DNA from: an uncultured Collinsella sp. | Lineage (GTDB): Bacteria > Actinomycetota > Coriobacteriia > Coriobacteriales > Coriobacteriaceae | DNA length: 64,000 nucleotides | Direction of reading: 5' to 3' | Assembly: GCA_958451615.1 (NCBI GenBank) | Contig: CAUDQR010000004.1 | Location: 55,772-119,771, forward strand | In this document: positions 27,278 to 34,747 of the stretch, in pieces | Position numbering within the stretch: the first letter of the stretch is position 1 | Layout of the letters: each line of letters opens with the position of its first letter | The notes under the pieces: model-generated | Database searches by the model: none | What the model was told of the DNA's origin: nothing | The model's input: the letters and a program-made list of their open reading frames with translations, nothing else | Made by a program: the position numbers and the translations under genes

Positions 27278-27296
27278 GGTGGGCCATGTGTCCCAT
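27278..27296. promoter_or_regulatory. Shared upstream dyad motif, copy 1
   Basis: GGTGGGCCATGTGTCCCAT occurs here and again, identical over 19 bases, at 28248-28266, upstream of the two lipoprotein paralogues. TGGG and CCCA arms surround a CATGTG centre, giving a partial dyad. It lies 73 bases before this paralogue's start codon and 198 before the other's. A related sequence is at about 18608-18623. Confidence 0.4.
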
Positions 27297-27342
27297 TCTG
27301 AGGGCCGGATTTGCGCCGACAAGTGGCAATATGCGCGGGTCC

Positions 27343-27378
27343 AAAAGAGGGGAGGGCCGATGCCTGTCGGCCCTTCCC
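27343..27378 (-). terminator. Terminator of the disrupted lipoprotein paralogue
   Basis: On the minus strand a GC stem (about GGAAGGGCCGA with GGCCCTCC) is followed by CTCTTTT, 70 bases beyond the frame's stop. Confidence 0.65.
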
Positions 27379-27448
27379 GGGGTTGGGTGCCCGTTGCTTT
27401 AATGGGGCGCATGTGCGCAGGTGCGCGTAGGCGCGTGCGGGTGTTCCG

Positions 27449-28050
27449 TTACTTGAGCTCGATGCTCGAAATCTCGACTTCGCGCGCCTCGGAAACTGCC
27501 TCTGCCATGTCATCGGGGAATTCGATGGAGTTGAGGAGCGCCTCGGCTTCTTTCTTGTGCTGGTCGAAGTTCGAGATGAGGACGTAGACGCTTCCTGGTT
27601 CAACGTCGGTAAAAAGGATGGTTGAGATACCGCTGTTGTCTTCGTACGTTCCGACGAGCCACGTCCTGCCGTTATATTCGACGGACCCGCCATCCTTCCA
27701 CTGGAACGTATCCCCCTTCTTTTCTGCCTGGTCGGCGTGGGACTCCTCGGCCGTCAGCGCTTTTTCCAAACGGGGATAAAGCGATCGGCCGAGGCGTTCT
27801 CGTCTTCGGGGAAGGTGAGCTGAACCCTGTCGGCATTCTTGCCGGCGGAGTCGCTTACGCCGACACCCTCGGGCATCTCGACCTTAAACCAGATAAAGTC
27901 GGTCTTCTTGGCGACGGGGGCCTTTTCCTTGCTCTCGCTCTTGGCGGTGCTGCCGCCTCCGCCCGATGCGCTCCCGCCGCAGCCGACAAGGGCAAATGCG
28001 GCAAAGAGGGCGATGCAAAGGGAAAGAATCGATAGGGTCTTTTTCTTCAT
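27449..28050 (-). pseudogene. Lipoprotein paralogue 2, split by a frameshift
   Basis: The 5' part (start ATG 28050) encodes a lipoprotein signal with lipobox LVGC and the same KTDFIWFKVEMPEG core as paralogue 1, then stops early after FIPVWKKR. The 3' part continues in the other frame from about 27769 (KALTAEESHADQA, then TILFTDVEPGSVYVLISN) to the stop at 27449. The junction is a run of five A after TTTGG, where one missing A would restore the full protein. It is a tandem duplicate of 26612-27205. A programmed frameshift or a sequencing error cannot be excluded. Confidence 0.75.
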
Positions 28051-28421
28051 GGTGGTGTCCTCCTTGTCTGCCGATGACATCACGACGCCGCATGCTGTTG
28101 GGGTACTGATTGCGCTGGCGGCGGATGTCTCTGCGTGCTGTGCGGCTTATGCCTCCGTTCATTGCTTGTGGCCGTTGTCCGGCCGTGCCCCAACGGGTTC
28201 CTTGCTTATAGATATGCCCCAGCTTGTGCTGCCCGGAAGTCTCGAAAGGTGGGCCATGTGTCCCATGTTTGTGTCGCTGCCGCCTATCGTGTGCCATAGA
28301 AATCCGCGATGGCCAGGTGCGCTGACGCCCATGTGCTTATGGGCTAGACTTAGCACCATTATGTGATCGATGCGGTCGGTCGGCGGTTGCCACCCGACCG
28401 ATGTATATGACTTGAAGGTGC
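28051..28421. other. Intergenic region between divergent lipoprotein and fchA genes
   Basis: The 371-base gap should hold the divergent promoters of the lipoprotein paralogue and fchA. The only sequence I can point to is the 19-base motif at 28248-28266. No ORF or stable terminator is seen. Confidence 0.4.
28248..28266. promoter_or_regulatory. Shared upstream dyad motif, copy 2
   Basis: This is a 19-base sequence identical to 27278-27296, 198 bases upstream of the disrupted lipoprotein paralogue. Its repetition beside both paralogues suggests the duplication carried its control region, or that it is an operator. Confidence 0.4.
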
Positions 28422-29060
28422 ATGCGTATGAGCCAAGAGATGATGGACAAGACCTGCCGCGGGTTTGCCGAGGCGCTTGCCGCGCGCGAGCCGGTGCCCG
28501 GCGGCGGCAGCGCGAGCGCCTTTGTGGGTGCGCTGGGCGCCTCGCTGTGCGGGATGGTCGCGCGCTACGGCGCGACCAACCCCGCGCTTGCCGATCGCGC
28601 GGATGACCTGACGCGCGCGTTTGCCCAGGCTGATGAGCTGGCCCAGGAGCTTGTCGAGTTGGTTGCCGAAGACGTTCGTGCCTATGGGCAGGTGTCCGCG
28701 GCGTACGGTATTCCGCGTGGCGATCCGGCTCGAGCGACCGCGATTCAGGATGCGCTGCATGTGGCCGCTATGCCGCCGTATCGCATTATGGATGCCTGCG
28801 GGCGTGCACTGGCGCTGCTCGAGGACATGGCCGACAAGGGTTCGCGTCAGCTGCTGTCCGATGTGGCGTGCGGCGCCGTGTTCTGCCGTTCTGCTATGCA
28901 GGGCGCGAGCTTGACGCTCTTTGCGAACACCACGTCTATGAAGGATCGCGCTCGTGCTGAGGAGCTCGAGACGGCGTGTGATGAGTTGCTCGACATGTGG
29001 TTGCCGCGCGCCGATGCGCTGGCGCGCCGCGCCGCCGACGCTGCAAGGAAGAGAGGGTAG
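28422..29060 (+). CDS. fchA: Methenyl-THF cyclohydrolase / formimino-THF cyclodeaminase family protein
   Basis: The 212-residue helical protein matches the FTCD-C (cyclodeaminase) family, with the signature PVPGGGSASAFVGALGASL near residue 25 and conserved CRSAMQGASLTLFANT near residue 165. In bacteria that also encode Fhs and FolD, stand-alone members serve as 5,10-methenyl-THF cyclohydrolase. It is followed by folD with a two-base gap. Together with fhs at 14441 it completes the path formate to 10-formyl-THF to methenyl-THF to methylene-THF. The cyclodeaminase activity is also possible, but no histidine-degradation genes are near. The start ATG follows GAAGG; a second ATG two codons later is possible. 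Confidence 0.88.
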   Translation: MRMSQEMMDKTCRGFAEALAAREPVPGGGSASAFVGALGASLCGMVARYGATNPALADRADDLTRAFAQADELAQELVELVAEDVRAYGQVSAAYGIPRGDPARATAIQDALHVAAMPPYRIMDACGRALALLEDMADKGSRQLLSDVACGAVFCRSAMQGASLTLFANTTSMKDRARAEELETACDELLDMWLPRADALARRAADAARKRG

Positions 29061-29062
29061 CC

Positions 29063-29917
29063 ATGGCTGAACTGCTGAAGGGTGCTCCCGTCGCCCGCGC
29101 GTTGACTGAGGAACTTGCTGCTCGCTGCGCAGCCCTGCGCGAGCGAGGCGTTGTTCCGACGTTGGCTATCGTGCGTGTGGGCGAACGCGAGGACGACCTA
29201 TCCTACGAGCGCGGTGCGCTCAAGCGCTGCGAAAAAGTGGGGATTGAGGCTCGTCGCGTTTTGCTTTCTGCCGATGTTTCGCAGGACGAACTGTTGACGG
29301 CCATTGAGGACATCAATTCCGACCCCGCTGTTCATGGCTGCCTGATGTTCCGCCCGCTGCCCGCCGGCCTTGACGAGGATTCGGTTGCCGCAGCACTCAA
29401 TCCTGCCAAGGACGTTGACTCCATGACGCCGGCTTCGCTGCTCACCACGCTTTCGGGGCGCGGCGAGGGTTTTGCCCCCTGCACAGCCGAAGCCGTGCTT
29501 GCTTTGCTGGATCATTACGGCGTTGAGCTGGATGGAGCTAAGGTTGCTGTGGTCGGGCGCTCGCTGGTGATCGGGCGTCCTGTTGCCGCCATGCTTACGG
29601 CGCGCAATGCGACCGTGACGACGTGCCACACGCATACGCGCGACCTTGCTGCCGAGTGCCGTGCTGCCAACATTGTGGTTGCGGCCGTTGGACGCGCGCG
29701 TACGATTGGCGCGGATGCGGTTCGCGAGGGCCAGACGATCATCGATGTTGGCATTAATTGGGACGAGGCCGCTGGCAAGCTGGTCGGGGATGTCGATTTT
29801 GATGCTGCGGAGCCGGTTGTTAACGCCATCACGCCCGTGCCGGGCGGCGTGGGCGCTGTGACGACGGCGATCCTCGCCAAACACGTGATCGAGGCGGCCG
29901 AGCGCGCATCGAAATAG
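29063..29917 (+). CDS. folD: Methylene-THF dehydrogenase (FolD) variant
   Basis: FolD (284 aa) oxidises methylene-THF with NAD(P). The catalytic Tyr48 and Lys54 are present in SYERGALKRCEKVGI (Y, then K six residues on), the nucleotide-binding motif is VVGRSLVIGRPVAAM, and the C-terminal TPVPGGVGAVTTA is intact. The glutamine that helps cyclohydrolase chemistry (Gln98 in E. coli, in VQLPLP) is replaced by Phe96 in MFRPLP, while the Asp equivalent (Asp119 in KDVD) is kept. An adjacent separate cyclohydrolase gene (fchA) would compensate. ATG 29063 follows GAGAGGG; an upstream GTG frame is a read-through of fchA sequence. No further gene follows closely. Confidence 0.92.
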   Translation: MAELLKGAPVARALTEELAARCAALRERGVVPTLAIVRVGEREDDLSYERGALKRCEKVGIEARRVLLSADVSQDELLTAIEDINSDPAVHGCLMFRPLPAGLDEDSVAAALNPAKDVDSMTPASLLTTLSGRGEGFAPCTAEAVLALLDHYGVELDGAKVAVVGRSLVIGRPVAAMLTARNATVTTCHTHTRDLAAECRAANIVVAAVGRARTIGADAVREGQTIIDVGINWDEAAGKLVGDVDFDAAEPVVNAITPVPGGVGAVTTAILAKHVIEAAERASK

Positions 29918-29949
29918 GCGTTTTGGGCTGTTTGAGGGGTTAGCTCTAT

Positions 29950-30190
29950 ACCCCGTGGACAGAAAATGCCAAATATGAGTACTGTTGCCAAGATAGTCAC
30001 ATATATTTTAGGCCAAATAGGCTCTCTAACGATATTTATTATCGATAGAGAGCCTATTTTATTGGACCTATGAGGAATTACATCATCTAATTTTTGAACA
30101 AATGTAGACTTTCGACACCCATACGTAGCAAAATTGCTGTTACTAAATTGGTGACAGTACTCATATTTGGCATTTTTTGACCACAGGGGT
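29950..30190. repeat. MITE-like element, copy 1, about 241 bp
   Basis: Terminal inverted repeats of about 37 bases bound the element; the outer 10 or so are imperfect and the inner CCAAATATGAGTACTGT is identical at both ends. The right end also has a short hairpin, CTGTTAC...GTGACAG. The interior is A/T-rich and contains a separate perfect stem, AATAGGCTCTCTA with its complement, around 30006-30058. The same ends occur at 63654-63883. No transposase ORF lies inside, so it may be a non-autonomous element moved in trans. It fills most of the gap between folD and the C69 dipeptidase. Confidence 0.8.
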
Positions 30191-30271
30191 TGCCAGCGCC
30201 GTGGTTTCGCCCTTTCTGCGCCGAAGCGATACACTGTTATCGTTTGATTTCTTCGCTCAAGGAGGATGCGC

Positions 30272-31795
30272 ATGCCGTGCACAACGATTTTGGTTGGTAA
30301 GAACGCGAGCTACGACGGGTCGACGTTGGTCGCCCGCAACGAGGATTCGTCCAACGGGGTGTTTGAGCCCAAGCGTATGCGTGTGGTGCATCCCGACGAG
30401 CAGCCGCGCGTCTATACGAGCGTCCTGAGTCACCTGACCGTTGAACTGCCCGATAACCCCATGCGCTACACGAGCGTCCCCGATGTTGTCCCGGGCCACG
30501 GCATCTGGGCCGAGGCCGGTTTCAACGAGCTCAATGTGGGCATGTCCGCAACCGAGACGCTCACCACCAACGAGCGCGTTCGCGGCGCCGACCCGCTCGT
30601 CGACTACGTGCCCGCCAAGGGCAACGAGGACGAGGACGGCTATGTTCCGGCGCAGCCCGGCGGTCTGGGCGAGGAGGACATGGTGACCCTGGTGCTGCCA
30701 TATGCCAAATCCGCCCGCGACGGCGTACGCATTCTGGGTGACCTGCTCGAGCGTTATGGCACCTACGAGAACAACGGCATCGCCTTTAGCGACGTGGACG
30801 AGATCTGGTGGCTCGAGACCATCGGCGGCCACCACTGGATCGCCAAGCGCGTGCCCGATGACGCCTATGTGACCATGCCCAACCAGCTGGGTATAGACAG
30901 CTTTGACCTGGATGACGCCGAGGGCGCCCAGGCCGACCACATGTGCTCCGCCGACCTGCGTGCCTGGATGGCCGAGTGGCATCTGGACCTGACGCTGGGC
31001 GTCGATGGCGACGGCCCGGCTGCGATCTTTAACCCGCGCGAGGCCTTTGGCTCGCACAGCGACAGCGACCATGTCTACAACACGCCGCGCGCCTGGTACA
31101 TGCAGCGCTGCCTCAACCCCAGCGATGTGTGGGACGGTTCCGAGGCCGACTACACGCCCGAGAGCGACGATATCCCCTGGAGCCGCGTGCCCGAGCGCAA
31201 GGTGACCATCGAGGACATCAAGTACGTGCTTTCGAGCCACTACCAGGGCACGGAGTACGACTGCTACGGCAGCAAGGGCACGCCCGCCACGCGCGGTGCC
31301 TATCGCCCGATCGGCATCAACCGTAACAGCCAGCTCGCCGTGCTGCAGCTGCGCCCCTATGCGCAGCCGGCCTACCGCGCCGTGCAGTGGATGGCCTTTG
31401 GTTCCAACTCGTTTAACGCGCTGGTTCCGCTGTACGCCAACGTCGAGACCATGCCCGAGTACTATGCCGATACGCAGGCTCGCGTGACGTCCGAAAACTT
31501 CTACTGGGCCAACCGCCTGATCGGAGCGCTGGCCGACGTCCGCTTCCATGAGTGCGGCCGCGCTGTGGAGGACTACCAGGAGAAGGTCGGTGGCATGGGC
31601 CACAAGCAGATCCATGACGTCGACGCTGTCGTAGCCGCGCTGCCCGAGGCCGAGGTGCCTGCCGAGCTTGCACGCGCCAACGAGGCCTTTGCCGAGCGTG
31701 TTCGTGTAGAGACCGATGCTCTACTGGGCAAGGTGCTCTACACCACGAGCTGCGCCATGAAGAACTCTTTCGCGATGAACGACAACGTGAGATAG
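30272..31795 (+). CDS. C69 family dipeptidase (PepD-type)
   Basis: The 507-residue Ntn-type hydrolase belongs to peptidase family C69, which hydrolyses dipeptides. The nucleophile is Cys3 in MPCTTILVGK, exposed near the N-terminus. Further conserved blocks are DGSTLVARNEDS, GFNELNVGMSATET, DEIWWLETIGGHHW and AYRPIGINRNSQLAVLQLRP. There is no signal peptide, so it likely acts in the cytoplasm. I chose ATG 30272 rather than 30266 because AAGGAGG needs about seven bases of spacing. Length is typical. It stands alone, downstream of the MITE-like element. Confidence 0.92.
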   Translation: MPCTTILVGKNASYDGSTLVARNEDSSNGVFEPKRMRVVHPDEQPRVYTSVLSHLTVELPDNPMRYTSVPDVVPGHGIWAEAGFNELNVGMSATETLTTNERVRGADPLVDYVPAKGNEDEDGYVPAQPGGLGEEDMVTLVLPYAKSARDGVRILGDLLERYGTYENNGIAFSDVDEIWWLETIGGHHWIAKRVPDDAYVTMPNQLGIDSFDLDDAEGAQADHMCSADLRAWMAEWHLDLTLGVDGDGPAAIFNPREAFGSHSDSDHVYNTPRAWYMQRCLNPSDVWDGSEADYTPESDDIPWSRVPERKVTIEDIKYVLSSHYQGTEYDCYGSKGTPATRGAYRPIGINRNSQLAVLQLRPYAQPAYRAVQWMAFGSNSFNALVPLYANVETMPEYYADTQARVTSENFYWANRLIGALADVRFHECGRAVEDYQEKVGGMGHKQIHDVDAVVAALPEAEVPAELARANEAFAERVRVETDALLGKVLYTTSCAMKNSFAMNDNVR

Positions 31796-31894
31796 GGATT
31801 TCCCGTCGATCGAATAGCGCTAAAACGCTTTGTCGCTTTCACTCAATCTTGGGTACAAGAACGCCAATGCAGTTGTTTGTGATTGGAGACAACC

Positions 31895-32311
31895 ATGGTT
31901 ATGAAACTCGATCAGCTTGTTAACGGCGCCATCAACGTGGGCTTTGGCGCTGCCGCCGTTGCTGTCGAAGGCGGCAAGAAGGTCCTCGACGACCTTAACA
32001 CCAAAGGCGAGCAGGTCCGCAAGGACACCGCCACCCCCGATATCGCCCGCAGCGTGTCCGACATGTTCGAGCAGGCCGGCGGTACCATCTCCGATCTGAC
32101 CGAGCGCTTGGGCATGCAGGGCGAGACCGCGGCCCAACGCGTGCTCGACGAGCTCATTCTGGCTCGCGTCCGCGTTATGACCGCGCCCGAGCGTACGGCC
32201 TTCCTGGCCCATGTGCGCGACATCGTCGATTCGGTCGAGGACAACGTGACCTCGGTGCCCGTCGAGTCCGTTGAGCCCGACGATGCGAAGGATACCGAAG
32301 AGGCCGAGTAG
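31895..32311 (+). CDS. Phasin-like small helical protein upstream of the UbiB kinase
   Basis: This 138-residue protein is almost entirely helical, with an amphipathic N-terminal helix (LDQLVNGAINVGFG), a middle coiled-coil-like part and an acidic tail (PVESVEPDDAKDTEEAE). It resembles phasin or polyhydroxyalkanoate granule-associated small proteins, but no PHA genes are visible here. The UbiB-type kinase gene starts 8 bases after it, so the two probably work together at a membrane or lipid surface. ATG 31895 follows TTGGAGAC. Confidence 0.6.
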   Translation: MVMKLDQLVNGAINVGFGAAAVAVEGGKKVLDDLNTKGEQVRKDTATPDIARSVSDMFEQAGGTISDLTERLGMQGETAAQRVLDELILARVRVMTAPERTAFLAHVRDIVDSVEDNVTSVPVESVEPDDAKDTEEAE

Positions 32312-32319
32312 CAGCGCAG

Positions 32320-34083
32320 ATGGCAGATTCCACCACCGATTACAACAATCTAGATCCCTTGGGTGACGAGGCGGCGGTTGTCGATGAGGTCGACGCCGCC
32401 GTCTCGGGCGCTCGCAAGAAGCCGCGCGCTGTCGATATGGTGCCAGAGGAGCCCGACGCGATGGCGCCGGACGAGGAATACCAGCTCACGCCGGCGGGTC
32501 GTCGCGAACGCATCGGGCAGATTGTTCGCCTGGTCAAAAAGTACCGTGTGTGGGATAACCTCACGCCGGTTCGTTTGCGCCGCCTGCTCGAGGAACTCGG
32601 CCCCATGTTCGTCAAGATGGGGCAGATTCTGGCCAACCGGTCCGAGATTCTGCCGCAACGCTTTTGCGACGAGCTGCGTCGTCTGCGCTCCGACGTGGAG
32701 CCGGTGCCGTACGAGGTCGTACTCAGTTGTCTGGAAGAAGAATACGGCCTGCGCCTGGGGGAGATGTTCGATGCGATCGACCCCAATCCGCTTGGTAGCG
32801 CATCGCTCGCGCAGGTGCACCGCGCTCGTCTGGTGACGGGCGAGGACGTGGCCGTCAAGGTGCAGCGCCCCGGTGCGCAGCAGGTTATGGCACAGGACAT
32901 CGATATCATCCGCTCGGTGGTGCGTATCGTTTCCAAGTTCGTCAACACCGATCAATTTGTTGACCTGCACGGCGTAGTCGAGGAGTTGTGGACCTCGTTT
33001 CGCGAGGAGACCAACTTTTTGGCCGAGGCCAAAAACCTCAACGACTTCTACGAGTTCCATAAGAGCGTTCATGGCGTGACGTGTCCTAAATCCTATCTGG
33101 ACCTGTGCACCGAGCACGTGGTGGTTATGGACTACGTCGACGGCATTTCGATCGCCGATCCTGAACGCTTGGTGGCCGAGGGCTATGACTTGGAAAAGAT
33201 CGGTGCCGCAATCGTCGAGGATTACTCGACGCAGGTGCTCGATGACGGCTTTTTCCATGCCGACCCGCATGCGGGAAACATTATTCTCAAGGACGGCATC
33301 GTTTACTTTATCGACTTGGGCATGGTCGGACGCATGTCGAGTCACGATCGCGGTATCGTCAAGGACATGATTTTCGCCGTGGCCGAGGGTGACGTGCCCA
33401 AGCTCAAGGATTCGCTCATGCGCTTCGCCGTGACGCGTGGCGACTCGGCTGAGCTCGATCATTCGGCCTTTTTGTCCGATTTGGACTTTATCGTGGCTGA
33501 CTTTGCGGGCCTTGACCTGAAGGATCTGGATATCGGCGAGTTTTTGACCTCGCTGTTAAACCTGGCGCGCAAAAACGACGTTGAGCTGCCGAGCGTGGTA
33601 ACGATGTTCGCCCGCGGCATGGTGACACTCGAGGGTCTGCTGACCGAGTACATGCCCAACGTCAATATGATCCAGATTATCCAGACGCACATCAAAAACG
33701 AGAAGAGCACCTATGCACGCGTCCGCGAAATGGGACGCGACCTTGCCGCGAGCAGCTATCGCGCGGCAAAAGGCTCGCTCGAGGCGGCCGAGTATCTGGG
33801 CTTGGCGTCGCGCATGCTCACGCGTGGCCAGCTTAAGGTGAACACGCAGATTATGAGCAGCGATAAGGCGCTGCGACAGCTGGGCGGAATTATCGATCGC
33901 ATGTCGATGGCAATTGTAATCGCCGGCCTGTTTATCGGTTCGTCGGTGGTGTACTACGCGCGCATCGAGCCGGTCGTGTTTGGTATCCCGGTCATTGGCT
34001 TTATGGGCTACGTGAGCGCGCTGGTGCTGGCGCTGATGCTGGGCCGCGAGATCTGGCGCAACAGTCACGGCGGCAAGCATTAA
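32320..34083 (+). CDS. ABC1/AarF/UbiB-type atypical kinase
   Basis: The 587-residue protein has the UbiB fold: the KxGQ motif (MFVKMGQILANRSEILP), an Ala-rich loop (SASLAQVHRA), the catalytic HADPHAGN and the DLG metal motif (YFIDLGM). Two C-terminal membrane helices (AIVIAGLFIGSSVVYY and IGFMGYVSALVLALML) anchor it. The Asp/Glu-rich N-terminal tail (1-70) is unusual. UbiB proteins act in quinone and other lipid metabolism; in an anaerobe without ubiquinone the target could be menaquinone or a lipid. Coupling to the phasin-like gene upstream supports a lipid role, but this is inference. A weak hairpin follows. Confidence 0.9.
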   Translation: MADSTTDYNNLDPLGDEAAVVDEVDAAVSGARKKPRAVDMVPEEPDAMAPDEEYQLTPAGRRERIGQIVRLVKKYRVWDNLTPVRLRRLLEELGPMFVKMGQILANRSEILPQRFCDELRRLRSDVEPVPYEVVLSCLEEEYGLRLGEMFDAIDPNPLGSASLAQVHRARLVTGEDVAVKVQRPGAQQVMAQDIDIIRSVVRIVSKFVNTDQFVDLHGVVEELWTSFREETNFLAEAKNLNDFYEFHKSVHGVTCPKSYLDLCTEHVVVMDYVDGISIADPERLVAEGYDLEKIGAAIVEDYSTQVLDDGFFHADPHAGNIILKDGIVYFIDLGMVGRMSSHDRGIVKDMIFAVAEGDVPKLKDSLMRFAVTRGDSAELDHSAFLSDLDFIVADFAGLDLKDLDIGEFLTSLLNLARKNDVELPSVVTMFARGMVTLEGLLTEYMPNVNMIQIIQTHIKNEKSTYARVREMGRDLAASSYRAAKGSLEAAEYLGLASRMLTRGQLKVNTQIMSSDKALRQLGGIIDRMSMAIVIAGLFIGSSVVYYARIEPVVFGIPVIGFMGYVSALVLALMLGREIWRNSHGGKH

Positions 34084-34086
34084 CGA

Positions 34087-34117
34087 TTTCCCGGGGTCGG
34101 GGAAACGGGTTATTTTG
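34087..34117 (+). terminator. Possible terminator after the UbiB kinase gene
   Basis: A short stem (TTTCCC / GGGAAA) with a GGGGTCG loop is followed after a few bases by TTATTTT, just past the stop at 34083. The stem is only six bases. Confidence 0.4.
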
Positions 34118-34150
34118 CCTTGCGTCGCGCCGGCGTGGGCTGGTCCGAAC

Positions 34151-34302
34151 AAAACTATGCCGGTTTACGGGGCTGGAGTGCCGAACCTCGACCATGCCGA
34201 AATTCGCGCTTTTAAAACCGCAGGTAGATGAGTCGTTGGTTTTCGAAAATGGCAGATATGGTTGCGAGGTGCTGAATCATCCCCGTAATCCGGCATAGTT
34301 TT
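34151..34302. repeat. 152-bp palindromic element upstream of the riboswitch
   Basis: The ends (34151-34172 and 34281-34302) are inverted repeats over 22 bases with one mismatch (AAAACTATGCCGG...). An inner, less perfect inverted pair lies around CCTCGACCATGCCG and the ATGGCAGATATGGTTGCGAGG region, so the whole can fold into one long hairpin. It has no ORF. It resembles a miniature inverted-repeat element. The gap between it and the riboswitch (34303-34393) shows nothing else. Confidence 0.7.
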
Positions 34303-34393
34303 GAAACGGGCTATTCTTGCAAGGTCCGCCGACAGCCCTTCCTATCGCAAACCATAGCTTTTACCTTGGGCTTCGCCTGCGTGCGGGGCCCTT

Positions 34394-34421
34394 TTGCGTG
34401 CTACCATACTGACAGTAATAA
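34394..34421 (+). promoter_or_regulatory. Likely promoter for the DUF4430 operon
   Basis: TTGCGT (34394-34399) and TAATAA (34416-34421) are separated by 16 bases and lie just upstream of the riboswitch 5' helix at 34432. An alternative -10 is TACCAT at 34402. Confidence 0.4.
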
Positions 34422-34431
34422 TCGATGGCCT

Positions 34432-34604
34432 AGATGGTGGTGCGGAGACGCACGAATGCGCGGTTTTCCTGCGCGTTTGGGAGAATCGGGGTGCAAGTCC
34501 TCGGCTGTACCAGTAACCGTAATTCCTCTTGGCCCGGGATGTTCGCGTCGCAGATCGGACGGCGCGCCCGGGTCGGTAAGGTTAAGTCGGATCGCCTCCC
34601 ATCT
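34432..34604 (+). promoter_or_regulatory. Cobalamin riboswitch-like leader
   Basis: The leader carries the family's conserved boxes in order: a purine box with GGGAGAATCGGGGTGCAAGT (compare GGGAA..GGTGNAANTCC), then CTCGGCTGTACC and GTAACCGTAA (compare GCGGNCCCGCNACTGT), and a B12-box equivalent AGTCGGATCGCCTCCC at about 34584-34600. The ends AGATGG (34432-34437) and CCATCT (34599-34604) can form P1. No obvious intrinsic terminator follows, so control may be translational. The first downstream gene has a domain similar to the C-terminal domain of transcobalamin/intrinsic factor, which fits vitamin B12 control. Confidence 0.75.
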
Positions 34605-34747
34605 TGTGCGCGACCGCGGCGCATGCCGCCGGTACGCGTTGGGCTCTGGAGGGAAGGGGGACCCCGATGGGGGAACTCGAGCGCAACATGCGCGATGACG
34701 TGGGGCAGCCGCTGGGCAATGTCCCAAGTTCAGACAATAGGAGACAA

